DNA from: Pseudomonas shahriarae
Lineage (GTDB): Bacteria; Pseudomonadota; Gammaproteobacteria; Pseudomonadales; Pseudomonadaceae
Assembly (NCBI RefSeq): GCF_014268455.2
Contig: NZ_CP077085.1
Span: forward strand, 3,265,001 to 3,329,000
Length of the DNA: 64,000 nt
Reading direction: 5' to 3'
Shown here: piece after piece, positions 16,972-26,333 of the stretch
Position numbering within the stretch: the first letter of the stretch is position 1
Layout of the letters: the number at the start of each line of letters is the position of its first letter
Translations under genes and position numbers: made by a program
The notes under the pieces: model-generated
What the model was told of the DNA's origin: nothing
Seen by the model: the letters and a program-made list of their open reading frames with translations, nothing else
Database searches by the model: none

Positions 16972-18270
16972 ATGAACAACCTGAAACTCGCCACCCGCCG
17001 TTGGTGGTACATCATGCCCATCGTGTTTATCACCTACAGCCTGGCGTACCTGGACCGTGCCAACTACGGCTTCGCCGCCGCCTCCGGGATGGCCGAAGAC
17101 CTGATGATCACCCCGGGCATGTCCTCGCTGCTCGGTGCGCTGTTCTTCCTCGGCTACTTTTTCTTCCAGGTACCGGGGGCGATCTATGCCCAGCGGCGTA
17201 GCGTGAAGAAACTGATTTTCGTCAGCCTGATCCTCTGGGGCGGCCTGGCGACCCTCACCGGCGTGGTGTCCAACGCCTATATGTTGATCGCCATCCGCTT
17301 TATGCTCGGGGTGGTCGAGGCCGCCGTGATGCCGGCGATGCTGGTGTACCTGTGCCACTGGTTTACCCGTGCCGAACGCTCGCGGGCCAACACCTTCCTG
17401 ATCCTCGGCAACCCGGTGACCATGCTGTGGATGTCGGTGGTATCCGGCTACCTGGTACAGCATTACAGCTGGCGCTGGATGTTTATCATCGAAGGCCTGC
17501 CGGCGGTGTTCTGGGCCTTTATCTGGTGGCGCCTGGCCGATGAGCGCCCAGCCGATGCCAAGTGGCTGAGCGCTGGCGAGAAACACGACCTGGAAACCGC
17601 CCTGGCCGCCGAACAGGTCGGGCTCAAGGCTGTGAAGAACTATGCCGAAGCCTTCCGTTCGCCCAAGGTGATCATCCTCGCGCTGCAATTCTTTTGCTGG
17701 AGCATCGGCGTCTACGGCTTTGTGCTGTGGCTGCCGTCAATCCTCAAGGCCGGCCTGAAAATGGACATGGTCGAAGCCGGCTGGTTGTCGGCGCTGCCCT
17801 ACCTGGCGGCGGTGATCGGCATGCTGGTGGTGTCCTGGGGCTCGGACAAGCTGCAAAAGCGTAAGCGCTTTGTATGGCCACCGCTGCTGATCGCCTCCGT
17901 GGCGTTTTATGGTTCCTACTTGTTGGGGGCCGAGCATTTCTGGTGGTCCTACACCCTGCTGGTGATCGCCGGCGCCTGCATGTATGCGCCCTACGGGCCG
18001 TTTTTTGCCATCGTCCCGGAAATCCTCCCGGCCAACGTCGCCGGCGGCGCCATGGCCTTGATCAACAGCATGGGCGCCCTCGGTTCGTTTGGCGGCTCCT
18101 ACCTGGTGGGCTACCTCAATAGCAGCACCGGCTCGCCCGGTGCGTCGTACCTGCTGATGAGCGGCGCGTTGCTGCTGTCGGTGGTGCTGACGATTTTCCT
18201 CAAGACCGGTGCCCGGGAGCCGTCCCCGGCAGCACCGTTGCACTCCCTGGATTTGAAGGTAAGAACCTGA
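16972..18270 (+). CDS. kguT: 2-ketogluconate transporter (MFS, anion:cation symporter type)
   Basis: Inner-membrane major facilitator of 432 residues with twelve hydrophobic helices. The start region SLAYLDRANYGFAAASGMAEDL is typical of the ACS family that carries sugar acids and aromatic acids. The conserved first half contains GYFFFQVPGAIYAQRRS. It follows kguK by 57 bases with AGGAGCAACCCC before the ATG, and its TGA overlaps the kguD ATG (TGATG). Its role as importer of 2-ketogluconate follows from the operon. Confidence 0.93.
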   Translation: MNNLKLATRRWWYIMPIVFITYSLAYLDRANYGFAAASGMAEDLMITPGMSSLLGALFFLGYFFFQVPGAIYAQRRSVKKLIFVSLILWGGLATLTGVVSNAYMLIAIRFMLGVVEAAVMPAMLVYLCHWFTRAERSRANTFLILGNPVTMLWMSVVSGYLVQHYSWRWMFIIEGLPAVFWAFIWWRLADERPADAKWLSAGEKHDLETALAAEQVGLKAVKNYAEAFRSPKVIILALQFFCWSIGVYGFVLWLPSILKAGLKMDMVEAGWLSALPYLAAVIGMLVVSWGSDKLQKRKRFVWPPLLIASVAFYGSYLLGAEHFWWSYTLLVIAGACMYAPYGPFFAIVPEILPANVAGGAMALINSMGALGSFGGSYLVGYLNSSTGSPGASYLLMSGALLLSVVLTIFLKTGAREPSPAAPLHSLDLKVRT

Positions 18271-19247
18271 TGAAAAAGCATGTCGTGCTGTACAAGAAAC
18301 TGTCCGCACCGTTGATGGCCCGTTTGCATGAAGCGGCCCAGGTGACCTTGATCGAATCCCTCGACCCCGCGGGCCTGGCGCAACTGCGTGAGGCACTGCC
18401 CAGTGCCCACGGCCTGCTGGGGGCCAGCTTGCGCCTGGATGCGCAACTGCTGGACCTGGCGCCGCGCCTGGAAGCCGTGGCCAGTGTTTCGGTGGGCGTC
18501 GATAACTACGACATCGACTACCTGACCCAACGCGGCATTTTGCTCAGCAACACCCCGGATGTACTCACCGAAACCACGGCCGATACCGGCTTTGCACTGA
18601 TCCTCGCCACCGCCCGACGCGTAGTGGAGCTGGCCAATCTGGTGCGCGCCGGCAACTGGAACCAGAACATCGGCCCCCTGCACTTTGGCAGCGATGTGCA
18701 CGGCAAGACCCTGGGTATCATTGGCATGGGGCGCATTGGTGAAGCCCTGGCCCAGCGTGGGCACTTTGGCTTTGGCATGCCGGTGATTTACCACAGCCAT
18801 TCGCCCAAACCTTTGGTGGAGCAGCGTTTCGGCGCGCGGTACTGCAGCTTGCCGGAGTTGCTGCAACACGCTGACTTTGTTTGCCTGACGTTGCCGTTGA
18901 CTGCACAGACTCAGGGGTTGATTGGCGCCAAGGAATTCGCCCAGATGGGCCCGGAGACGATTTTCATCAATATCTCCCGGGGCAAGGTAGTAGATGAGGC
19001 GGCACTGATCGAAGCCCTGCAACAGCGCACGATCCGCGCGGCGGGGCTGGATGTGTTTGAGCGTGAGCCGTTGAACCACGACTCGCCGTTGCTGCGTTTG
19101 AACAACGTGGTGGCGACACCGCATATCGGCTCGGCCACCCACGAGACCCGTGAAGCGATGGCGCGGTGTGCGGTGGATAATCTGCTGGCGGCGTTGGCGG
19201 GCGAGCGGCCGAAAAACCTGGTCAATTCCAGCGTATGGAAAGCCTGA
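18270..19247 (+). CDS. kguD: 2-keto-6-phosphogluconate reductase
   Basis: NAD(P)H-dependent reductase that converts 2-keto-6-phosphogluconate to 6-phosphogluconate, feeding the Entner-Doudoroff route. The 325-residue D-isomer 2-hydroxyacid dehydrogenase shows the dinucleotide-binding GIIGMGRIGEALAQRG (about residues 148-163), the catalytic Arg in NISRGKVVDE (about 235), a Glu in FEREPL, and the catalytic His in TPHIGSATHET (about 285). It shares one base with kguT, so translation is coupled. It closes the operon and is followed by a REP pair. Confidence 0.93.
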   Translation: MKKHVVLYKKLSAPLMARLHEAAQVTLIESLDPAGLAQLREALPSAHGLLGASLRLDAQLLDLAPRLEAVASVSVGVDNYDIDYLTQRGILLSNTPDVLTETTADTGFALILATARRVVELANLVRAGNWNQNIGPLHFGSDVHGKTLGIIGMGRIGEALAQRGHFGFGMPVIYHSHSPKPLVEQRFGARYCSLPELLQHADFVCLTLPLTAQTQGLIGAKEFAQMGPETIFINISRGKVVDEAALIEALQQRTIRAAGLDVFEREPLNHDSPLLRLNNVVATPHIGSATHETREAMARCAVDNLLAALAGERPKNLVNSSVWKA

Positions 19248-19297
19248 CAGCCCGACCCAATGCCCGTGTGTCAGCCACCGAAAACAGTGACCGGACC

Positions 19298-19402
19298 ACC
19301 GCTATCGCGGGCAAGCCCGCTCCCACAGGGATGTTCGGCGGGGCAGAAGTCTGGGCCACACCATCAATCAAATGTGGGAGCTGGCTTGCCTGCGATAGCG
19401 GT
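19298..19402. repeat. REPIN (inverted REP pair) between kguD and the chemoreceptor
   Basis: Two REP units in opposite orientation: ACCGCTATCGCGGGCAAGCC... at 19298-19327 and TGTGGGAGCTGGCTTGCCTG... at 19373-19402, with a 45-base spacer. These carry the classic pseudomonad GTGGGAGC core and lie between two convergent genes. Confidence 0.85.
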
Positions 19403-19428
19403 ATGCCAGCCACCCAAGTCCTCCCTGC

Positions 19429-21054
19429 TTAGATCACAAACCGCGCCACCATCGCATTCAAATCCACCGCCAGGCGCGACAGTTCATGACTGGCGGCGCT
19501 GGTCTGGTTGGCTCCGGCCGCCGACTGCGTCGCCAGGTCGCGGATATTCACCAGGTTACGGTCCACTTCGCGGGACACTTGGGCCTGCTCTTCGGACGCG
19601 CTGGCAATCACCAGGTTGCGCTCGTTGATCAGGCTGATGGACTGGGTGATCTGCTCCAGTGCCACGCCGGCGGCGCGGGCCATTTCCAGGGTGCTTTGGG
19701 TGCGCTGGTTGCTCTGCTGCATGGACTGCACCGCTTCCCCCGTGCCGTTCTGGATCCCGGCCACCATTTTCTCGATCTCCTGGGTCGACTGCTGGGTACG
19801 ATGGGCCAGGGCACGCACTTCGTCGGCCACCACGGCAAACCCGCGCCCGGCCTCACCGGCACGTGCCGCTTCGATGGCGGCATTGAGGGCCAGTAAGTTG
19901 GTCTGCTCGGCAATCGCGCGGATCACGTCCAGCACCTTGCCGATATCCCGGCCCTGGGTCGCCAGGCCTTCGATCAGCACCGAAGTATCCTGCACGTCCT
20001 GGGTCATGGTCTGGATCGCGCCCACGGTTTCCACCACACGATCGCGCCCTTCCCGCGCGGCCTGGTTCGACTGGGTCGAGGCTTCTGAGGTGGACACCGC
20101 ATTGCGCGCGACTTCTTCCACGGCCGCGGTCATTTCATTGACGGCAGTGGCGGCCTGGTCGATTTCATTGTTTTGCTGCTGCAAGCCCTTGGAGGCTTCC
20201 TCGGTCACCGCGCTCAGCTCTTCGGCCGCCGACGCCAGTTGAGTGGCTGAACCGGCAATATGCTGGATGGTCTGGCGCAGGTTGTTCTGCATGGTAGCCA
20301 GGGCACCGATCAGGCGCGCCGGCTCATCCTGGCCGTCGTCCGCAATGACCTTGCTCAGGTCGCCGCTGGAGATGGTTTCGGCGGCGGCCACCGCCTTGCG
20401 CAGCGGTGTGACGATGCTGCGGGTCAACAACCAGGCAAGCAATACGGTCATCAGCGCCGCCACCACCGACACCACGACAATTCCGCTGATGGCATCGCTG
20501 TAGCTGCGCCCGGCGTCTTCCCCGGCCTGTTTGGCATTGGCGGCGTTGATCGCAATCAGCTTATTGAGTTGCTCGCCCATCTGATCCGTACCGTCTTTGA
20601 TCCGGCTGTTGATCAGGGCCCGCATCTCCTCGACTTTGTTCTGCTGGGACAGCGTCAGCATTTCAGCCTGGGCCTTGAGATAGTTGTCCAGCGTGGCGGC
20701 AAAAGTCTTGTACAGCGCGGCTTCTTCAGCGCCGGCCGGCAGCGCGGCATAACCCGCCTGGGCCTGGCGCGCCTTGTCGACCAGCACGCCGATGCGCACC
20801 TGGGCCTCCTGCAAGGCGACCGGTTCGCGATTGACCAGGACCCGAAACGACAGAATGCGCAGGCGCAACACGTTCTCGGTCATATTGGCCAGGTAACCGA
20901 CACTCGGCAGTTGGTTAGCCCCCATATCCAGCGCGGCCTGGCGAATCAGCGTCATACGGTTGACGGCAAACACCCCCAGAACAATCACAAGCAACGCAAT
21001 AAACGCAAAACCGAGAAACGCCCGAGGTGCGATATTCAAATTACGGAGGGACAT
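19429..21054 (-). CDS. Methyl-accepting chemotaxis protein with 4HB sensor domain
   Basis: Transmembrane chemoreceptor of 541 residues. TM1 (about 10-31) is followed by a periplasmic four-helix-bundle domain (about 32-185) with the usual conserved pattern ([15 protein letters not shown]). TM2 (about 190-210), a HAMP domain ([12 protein letters not shown]) and a long cytoplasmic coiled-coil come next. The kinase-contact tip is intact: [21 protein letters not shown]. It ends MVARFVI with no CheR-docking pentapeptide. I start at the ATG at 21054 ([10 protein letters not shown]); the open frame continues to 21108. The ligand is unknown. It lies next to kgu but is transcribed independently and convergently. 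Confidence 0.94.
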   Translation of the reverse strand: MSLRNLNIAPRAFLGFAFIALLVIVLGVFAVNRMTLIRQAALDMGANQLPSVGYLANMTENVLRLRILSFRVLVNREPVALQEAQVRIGVLVDKARQAQAGYAALPAGAEEAALYKTFAATLDNYLKAQAEMLTLSQQNKVEEMRALINSRIKDGTDQMGEQLNKLIAINAANAKQAGEDAGRSYSDAISGIVVVSVVAALMTVLLAWLLTRSIVTPLRKAVAAAETISSGDLSKVIADDGQDEPARLIGALATMQNNLRQTIQHIAGSATQLASAAEELSAVTEEASKGLQQQNNEIDQAATAVNEMTAAVEEVARNAVSTSEASTQSNQAAREGRDRVVETVGAIQTMTQDVQDTSVLIEGLATQGRDIGKVLDVIRAIAEQTNLLALNAAIEAARAGEAGRGFAVVADEVRALAHRTQQSTQEIEKMVAGIQNGTGEAVQSMQQSNQRTQSTLEMARAAGVALEQITQSISLINERNLVIASASEEQAQVSREVDRNLVNIRDLATQSAAGANQTSAASHELSRLAVDLNAMVARFVI

Positions 21055-21289
21055 AGGAAAGCTCTCAAGAAGGGATGGCTGCGAGCGTCCTTGCCGCGAC
21101 ACGGTCACTCAGCGTCAACGCGCGGAGATAACGGTTCGGCGCCACTGTTATAAAGGTTGTGTGGGCCTATAGGAGGTATCGGCAGACTTGAGGTTTTTTT
21201 GCGGGGCTTGGAGAAATATTTTTTCACACTTTTGACAGTGGACGCTTTCTGGCATCCTGCGCGTCCATTTTCTGACCCGAGCACGTATC

Positions 21290-22717
21290 TTGTCTGACGC
21301 TCAAGCCCCCCGCCCCCGTTATAAATCGGACCTGATCTACGGTCTGGAAGACCGCCCGCACTTCACCGCTGCGGTATTTGCCGCCCTGCAGCACGTGCTC
21401 GCCAGCTTCGTCGGGATCATTACCCCGACCCTGATCGTCGGTGGTGTGCTGGGCCTGGAAAGCGAAGTGCCCTACCTGGTCAGCATGGCGCTGTTCGTCT
21501 CCGGCCTGGGCACGTTTGTCCAGGCGCGGCGCTTCGGCCCCGTGGGTTCGGGCTTGCTGTGCCTGCAAGGCACGAGCTTCTCGTTTATCAGCGTGATCCT
21601 CAGTGCCGGCTTCATGGTCAAGGCCCGGGGCGGCGGTACCGATGAAATTCTCTCAACGATCTTTGGCATCTGCTTTTTTGCCGCATTTATCGAAGTGGTG
21701 CTCAGCCAGTTCATCGGCAAGTTGCGCAAGCTGATCACGCCGGTGGTCACCGGCACCATCATCACCTTGATGGGGCTATCGCTGATCAAGGTCGCCGTGA
21801 CCGACATGGCCGGCGGCTATGGCGCGGCAGACCTGGGCGCAGCCGGCAATATGGGGCTGGCGGCCCTGGTGTTGCTGACCATCGTGGTGCTTAACCGCTT
21901 CAATAACCCGTTCCTGCGTTTGGGCTCGATTGTCATCGGCCTGACCCTGGGTTTTGTGGTGGCCTGGTGGCTGGGGCGTGTCGATCTGGCGGCATTGCCC
22001 CAGGTACCGCTGGTCAGCGTGCCGGTGCCGTTCAAGTACGGGTTCTCGTTCGACTGGGTGGCGTTTATTCCGGTTGCGGTGATCTTCCTGATTTCCCCCC
22101 TGGAAGCAGCCGGCGACCTGACCGCCAACTCGATGATTTCCCAGCAACCGGTCAAGGGCCCGCTGTATATCAAGCGCATCAAGTCCGGCCTGCTGGCCGA
22201 TGGCCTGAACTCGGTAATGGCCGCCACTTTCAATAGCCTGCCGATGGTGACCTTCGCCCAGAACAACGGGGTGATCCAGTTGACCGGCGTGGCCAGCCGC
22301 TATGTGGCGTATTTCATTGCCGGGCTGCTGGTATTGCTGGGTCTGTTTCCGATGATTGGCGCGGTGCTGCAATTGATGCCCAAGCCGGTGCTGGGTGGCG
22401 CGACCCTGATCATGTTCGGCACGGTGGCGGTGGCCGGGATCAAGATCCTTGCCGAAGCCGGCCTGCATCGGCGCAATGTGCTGATTGTGGCGATTTCCTT
22501 GGGGATGGGCCTGGGCGTGGCGGCAGTACCGGAAGTGCTGCGCGAGCTGCCCAAGGCCTTGCACAACATCTTCGAGTCGCCGATTACCGTCGGTGCCTTC
22601 TGTGCGATCCTGCTGAACATTTTCCTGCCTGAAGAGTTCATAGAGCTGGAAGAAGATGAATTTGACCCGGAAGCCTCTACCCTCAAGGTCATGCAGGATC
22701 CGGAACCCACGAAATAG
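21290..22717 (+). CDS. NCS2-family xanthine/uracil-type permease
   Basis: Inner-membrane nucleobase:cation symporter of 475 residues with about 13-14 hydrophobic spans. Family features are the QHVLASFVGIITPTL segment (about residue 30), the Q/E-containing ISPLEAAGDLTANS signature (about 270), and FNSLPMVTFAQNNGVIQLTG (about 315). It resembles the XanP/UacT branch, so xanthine or urate is the likeliest substrate, but uracil cannot be excluded. The only reasonable start is a TTG at 21290, because no ATG or GTG occurs before the first helix. A lipoprotein gene follows after 8 bases, so they may be co-transcribed. Confidence 0.9.
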   Translation: MSDAQAPRPRYKSDLIYGLEDRPHFTAAVFAALQHVLASFVGIITPTLIVGGVLGLESEVPYLVSMALFVSGLGTFVQARRFGPVGSGLLCLQGTSFSFISVILSAGFMVKARGGGTDEILSTIFGICFFAAFIEVVLSQFIGKLRKLITPVVTGTIITLMGLSLIKVAVTDMAGGYGAADLGAAGNMGLAALVLLTIVVLNRFNNPFLRLGSIVIGLTLGFVVAWWLGRVDLAALPQVPLVSVPVPFKYGFSFDWVAFIPVAVIFLISPLEAAGDLTANSMISQQPVKGPLYIKRIKSGLLADGLNSVMAATFNSLPMVTFAQNNGVIQLTGVASRYVAYFIAGLLVLLGLFPMIGAVLQLMPKPVLGGATLIMFGTVAVAGIKILAEAGLHRRNVLIVAISLGMGLGVAAVPEVLRELPKALHNIFESPITVGAFCAILLNIFLPEEFIELEEDEFDPEASTLKVMQDPEPTK

Positions 22718-22725
22718 GAACCCTT

Positions 22726-23193
22726 ATGCGCAGATTGATCGGCCTGACCCTGTCTCTGATATTGCTCAGCCTGAGCGCCTGCGCTTTGTTCCCCAACCGC
22801 GACCCGCTGCATATCAATGTGGTGGGAATCGAGCCGCTGCAAAGCCAGGATCTGGAAGTGCGCTTCGCGGTCAAGTTGCGGGTGCAGAACCCCAACGAAA
22901 CCGCGATCGACTACAACGGCGTGGCGCTGGACCTGGAGGTCAATGGCCGGCCGCTGGCGGCTGGGGTGAGTGATCAACAGGGATCCATCCCGCGCTTTTC
23001 CGAGACCGTTCTGACCGTCCCGGTCAGCGTTTCAGCGTTTTCGGTGTTGCGTCAGACCCTGGGCCTGAGCCAGACCCAGCGTTTGAACAACCTGCCCTAT
23101 GTATTGCGCGGCAAGCTGGCGGGCGGGTTGTTTGGCACGATGCGCTTTGTCGATCGTGGCACCCTGGACCTGCCCAACACCGTGACCTGGTAA
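22726..23193 (+). CDS. LEA type 2 (WHy-domain) lipoprotein
   Basis: Predicted lipoprotein of 155 residues. The signal peptide ends at the lipobox LSAC (Cys near residue 18). The rest is one LEA_2/WHy domain: the segment FAVKLRVQNPNETAIDYNGVALDLEVNG is the family hallmark. Such proteins are found in desiccation and stress contexts in plants and bacteria, but the role in pseudomonads is not established. It sits 8 bases after the permease stop and 5 bases before the next gene, so the three genes probably form one transcription unit. Confidence 0.87.
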   Translation: MRRLIGLTLSLILLSLSACALFPNRDPLHINVVGIEPLQSQDLEVRFAVKLRVQNPNETAIDYNGVALDLEVNGRPLAAGVSDQQGSIPRFSETVLTVPVSVSAFSVLRQTLGLSQTQRLNNLPYVLRGKLAGGLFGTMRFVDRGTLDLPNTVTW

Positions 23194-23198
23194 ATAGC

Positions 23199-23747
23199 AT
23201 GGACACCTTGCCCACTCTGTACACCGAACGCCTGATCCTGCAACCGCTGACCCTGGACGACGCCGAGGGCATACAGCAGCAGTTTCCCCACTGGGAAGTG
23301 GTGCGCTACCTCAATGCCCTGGTGCCCTGGCCCTACCCGGCCGATGGTGCGCGCAGTTACCTGGAACAGGTGGTCTTGCCTGCCATGGCCCAGGGCCGCG
23401 AGTGGCATTGGTCGATCCGCCTGCGCGAGGCCCCCGGGCAGTTGATCGGCAATGTGAGCCTGATGGATGAGCAGGACAACAATCGGGGCTTCTGGCTCGG
23501 GCCGCAATGGCAGGGCCAGGGATTGATGAGCGAAGCCAGCGCGGCAGTGACCGCGTATTGGTTCACGGTGCTTGGGCGCCCCGTGCTGCGGGTGCCCAAG
23601 GCAGCGCCTAACCTGGGCTCACGCAGGCTTTCCGAAAAAACCGGGATGCGCTTGATCCGCACGGAAGAAGGGCAATTCGTGGAGGGGGCGTTCCCCAAGG
23701 ACATCTGGGAAATCACCCGCGAAGAATGGCTGAAACACCCCCTGTAG
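23199..23747 (+). CDS. GNAT-family N-acetyltransferase (RimJ/RimL-like)
   Basis: Acetyl-CoA-dependent acetyltransferase of 182 residues. The N-terminal LYTERLILQPLTLDDAEGI is typical of the RimJ/RimL/ribosomal-protein-type branch. The acetyl-CoA-binding beta4-alpha3 region is FWLGPQWQGQGLMSEASAAV (about residues 93-115), although the usual Q/R-x-x-G-x-G/A is relaxed to WQGQGLM. Its start is 5 bases after the lipoprotein stop. The substrate (protein N-terminus, antibiotic or metabolite) is unknown. Confidence 0.88.
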   Translation: MDTLPTLYTERLILQPLTLDDAEGIQQQFPHWEVVRYLNALVPWPYPADGARSYLEQVVLPAMAQGREWHWSIRLREAPGQLIGNVSLMDEQDNNRGFWLGPQWQGQGLMSEASAAVTAYWFTVLGRPVLRVPKAAPNLGSRRLSEKTGMRLIRTEEGQFVEGAFPKDIWEITREEWLKHPL

Positions 23748-23765
23748 GCACCGATCAGCCCGTGC

Positions 23766-24017
23766 TTACTTGGCGGCCATCAGGCGATTGACTTCACTGC
23801 GCACCATGTTGGCAAATTCCGGCGGTGACATGCCGTCCAGCTCGGAACGCACCCATTCGGCCCATTTCCCCTTGCGTTTGGCGCGCTCGCCAAACAACCG
23901 TGCGCCCTCGCCCTTGGCCTTGCCCAGGTTGCTTTGCCACAGGTCATACAGACGGGACTTTTCATCTTCAAGCGCGGCGCGCTCGGCGAGGGGCTTGTTG
24001 GCCAGATTGAAGCTCAT
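23766..24017 (-). CDS. Small conserved-looking hypothetical protein (83 aa)
   Basis: I do not recognise the family. The 83-residue soluble protein is highly charged and mostly helical (LAERAALEDEKSRLYDLWQSNLGKAKGEGARLF), with a central basic stretch GERAKRKGKWAEW. It has no signal peptide. The ATG at 24017 is plausible. Codon use resembles the flanking core genes. It is convergent with the acetyltransferase gene, from which it is separated by only 18 bases. Confidence 0.7.
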   Translation of the reverse strand: MSFNLANKPLAERAALEDEKSRLYDLWQSNLGKAKGEGARLFGERAKRKGKWAEWVRSELDGMSPPEFANMVRSEVNRLMAAK

Positions 24018-24181
24018 GTGGATTTACCTGCTGCACAAATAGGTGACATCTTACACTGTAGGTCGAAAGGTCCGAATTCGGATTTTTCATCGGCCCGATG
24101 CCGGGCGAAAAAAAACTGCAACTTTTAGCCTGCTGCAAGACTCCATTGTTCACTGCCCACTTACCCGCAAGGAGCTACTCA

Positions 24182-24502
24182 ATGGCCCGTAAAACCGCCG
24201 CCCAAGCTGTCGAAGAGCAAATCAAGGACCAGGCGTTCAGCGAACTCCAGGCCCTGATCGAAGAGTCCGACAAACTGCTCAAGAGCAGCGCGTCGCTGGT
24301 GGGAGAAGAAGGTGAAACCCTGCGCGAGCAGGTCGCGATCAAACTCAAGCAAGCCCTGGATTCGGTGTCCAACGTGCGTGAGCGCACCAAGCCGGTGGTG
24401 GATGCCACCGAAACCTATATCGGTGGCCACCCTTGGCAGACCGTAGCCATTTCCGCCGGCTTCGGCTTGGTGGTTGGCCTGCTGCTGGGCCGTCGCAACT
24501 GA
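24182..24502 (+). CDS. DUF883 family protein (ElaB/YqjD type)
   Basis: Protein of 106 residues with a long amphipathic helical N-terminus and a single C-terminal hydrophobic helix (TVAISAGFGLVVGLLLGRRN), the C-tail-anchored layout of the DUF883/YqjD/ElaB family. In E. coli these inner-membrane proteins associate with ribosomes in stationary phase; that role is family knowledge, not shown here. The ATG at 24182 follows AAGGAG at ideal spacing. The longer open frame to 24098 lacks such a site. Confidence 0.9.
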   Translation: MARKTAAQAVEEQIKDQAFSELQALIEESDKLLKSSASLVGEEGETLREQVAIKLKQALDSVSNVRERTKPVVDATETYIGGHPWQTVAISAGFGLVVGLLLGRRN

Positions 24503-24541
24503 TGGATGCCTGGGTCGGTGCGGGTCAGCCCGCACCGCCCT

Positions 24542-25573
24542 TCAGCCCCGCGCTAATTCGCGCAACCGGGCCAGTTCGTCCCCATCGAGCCTAATCCCCT
24601 CCCGTTCTGCATTGGCCCGTGTGCGATGACGCCGGTCGCCGGGCAAGCGCCGCAACCCTGCCGCATGCATCTGTCGCACCAGTTCCTGGCTGCGCTGGGC
24701 AAAATCCTGCCCCGCGGTTTTACTGGGGTCGATCACAATCAGTAGCTGGCCGGTCCAGGGAGTCTTGGCGCCCGGGTGGTTCGACCAGTCGAATTCAAAC
24801 GAGAAATTCCCCCCGGTCAGGGCCGCCGCCAGCAACTCCACCATCATCGACAACGCCGACCCCTTGTGCCCGCCAAACGGCAACAGCGCGCCGCCTTCAA
24901 GAATCGCCCTGGGGTCCTGGGTCGGCTGCCCCAGGCTGTCGACCCCAGTGCCCGGCGGCACACGCTCACCCTGACGGGCGGCAATCTGCACATCGCCATG
25001 GGCGATGGCGCTGGTGGCCAGGTCAAACACAATCGGCGGCCCATCGGCACGTGGTGCGGCGAACGCGATGGGGTTGGTGCCGAACAGCGGGCGATCGGCG
25101 CCATGAGGCACCACGCAAGTCATGCTATTGACCACGCTGAGGGCCACCAAGCCCTCTTCGGCAAACGGTTCGACATCCGGCCATAACGCGGCAAAGTGAT
25201 GGGAGTTACGGATCGCCAGTACCGCGATACCGGCGCTGCGGGCCTTGGCCACCAATAACGGGCGGGCGGCGGCCAGGGCCGGCTGGGCAAAACCATTGGC
25301 GGCATCTACACGCACGAAACCCGAGGCCACATCCTCGACCACTGGCACCGCCTGGCCGTTGACCCAGCCGCTGTCCAGGGTCGAGACATAGCCCGGTATG
25401 CGAAACACCCCGTGGCTGTGCGCCCCATCCTGCTCGGCGCGGGCGCAGTTGTCGGCCAATACGCGGGCAACCTCAGGCGAGGCGCCATGCCGGCTGAAAA
25501 TATCCTTGAGCAGCGTCACAAGCTCAGTGAAGCCAATTGAAGTAGTCACGGCAGTGGTGGGTGTGGCTGACAT
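24542..25573 (-). CDS. dpkA: Delta1-piperideine-2-carboxylate / Delta1-pyrroline-2-carboxylate reductase
   Basis: NADPH-dependent reductase of the malate/L-lactate dehydrogenase-2 (Ldh2) family that makes L-pipecolate or L-proline from cyclic imino acids, in D-lysine and hydroxyproline-related catabolism. The sequence closely follows my recollection of the pseudomonad DpkA: RDGAHSHG-like motif QDGAHSHGVFRIPGYVSTL (about residue 50), AIRNSHHFAALWPDVEPFAEEG (about 120), PHGADRPLFGTNPIAFAAP (about 155) and LPFGGHKGSALSMMVELLAAALTGG. I choose the ATG at 25573 (343 residues, MSATPTT) over 25660. Its own promoter should be in the 340-base gap upstream. Confidence 0.9.
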   Translation of the reverse strand: MSATPTTAVTTSIGFTELVTLLKDIFSRHGASPEVARVLADNCARAEQDGAHSHGVFRIPGYVSTLDSGWVNGQAVPVVEDVASGFVRVDAANGFAQPALAAARPLLVAKARSAGIAVLAIRNSHHFAALWPDVEPFAEEGLVALSVVNSMTCVVPHGADRPLFGTNPIAFAAPRADGPPIVFDLATSAIAHGDVQIAARQGERVPPGTGVDSLGQPTQDPRAILEGGALLPFGGHKGSALSMMVELLAAALTGGNFSFEFDWSNHPGAKTPWTGQLLIVIDPSKTAGQDFAQRSQELVRQMHAAGLRRLPGDRRHRTRANAEREGIRLDGDELARLRELARG

Positions 25574-25912
25574 CTGAAGCTCCGGAATTGTTATTGGAGG
25601 GGGCAACAGCCTGCTGGATTTCGCTCGTTGATTAACAACGCGCGACAAGTGGGCTGTCAACCACCGACGCGGCTTCAGCGCTATTTAACAAACGCCGGGC
25701 ACTGCCGGAGAGCGTTAGCACACCATGGGAAAAAGGCCGTAAAGGCACGATGGGAAACCGTCAAGCGGGTGCTCGACGGTTCCGTCTATGTGCTGAGTTC
25801 GCCGCCTGGCAAGCGAATGTTGACTCGGCGGCGCTCATGATCAGTCGCCCGGGACGTCAGTGGGACCCGACGCCTTCAATCGAAGGGATTCGATGAACTG
25901 ATCCGGTGGGGG
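25574..25912. other. Gap between dpkA and the PepSY gene
   Basis: 339 bases with no gene I can support. A 70-codon frame on the plus strand (25628-25840, TTG start) has no ribosome site, no recognisable domain and atypical R/K-rich content. The region must contain the dpkA promoter, but I see no convincing hexamers or operators. Confidence 0.5.
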
Positions 25913-26182
25913 TCAGTCTTTCTGGTCACGCAACACATTGCCCGAAGCACCGTCGATGCGGACCTCATAGACAACACCGTCCGCCTTGCGACCTTTTACT
26001 TCCCAGTAACCGTTGTCGTCCGCTTCGGCCTGGTAGACCTCAATGTAACCGGCCTTGGTCTTGGCGGTTTCAATGGCTTTCTCGATGGTAATCCAGCCGG
26101 CTCCCGGCTTGTCGGCCAGGGCGGCGCCTGCACCGAGCAAAGTGGCAGTGGCAAGCATGGCAGTGAGGGTTTTCTTCAGCAT
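25913..26182 (-). CDS. Small periplasmic PepSY-domain protein
   Basis: Exported protein of 89 residues. The signal peptide (about 1-23, ending GAALA) is followed by a single PepSY domain: ITIEKAIETAKTKAGYIEVYQAEADDNGYWEV... with the terminal KGRKADGVVYEVRIDGASGNVL that matches the family. Single-domain PepSY proteins are proposed to modulate peptidases or sensors in the envelope; no partner is visible nearby. It is divergent from the FecR gene. Confidence 0.9.
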   Translation of the reverse strand: MLKKTLTAMLATATLLGAGAALADKPGAGWITIEKAIETAKTKAGYIEVYQAEADDNGYWEVKGRKADGVVYEVRIDGASGNVLRDQKD

Positions 26183-26333
26183 TTTCTTACTCCGTTATAG
26201 AGAATGACTTACAGATCCAGATTTTTAGGGTGTTTGCAGGACGATTTAGTTCCACATTGATGCTCATTCGCCATGATGGCTGTTCTCGGCACCCTGCCCG
26301 GAAGGTTAGAATGTAGGAAATCAGGAAGCACCA

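Noticed and set aside
21181..21289. Possible purine-type riboswitch or sigma-70 promoter before the NCS2 permease
   Set aside because: TTGACA at 21232-21237 has no good -10 partner and I could not assemble a known purine or xanthine aptamer; left unannotated.
25628..25840. 70-codon plus-strand frame between dpkA and the PepSY gene
   Set aside because: TTG start without a ribosome site, unusual composition and no recognisable similarity; kept only as a note in the gap.
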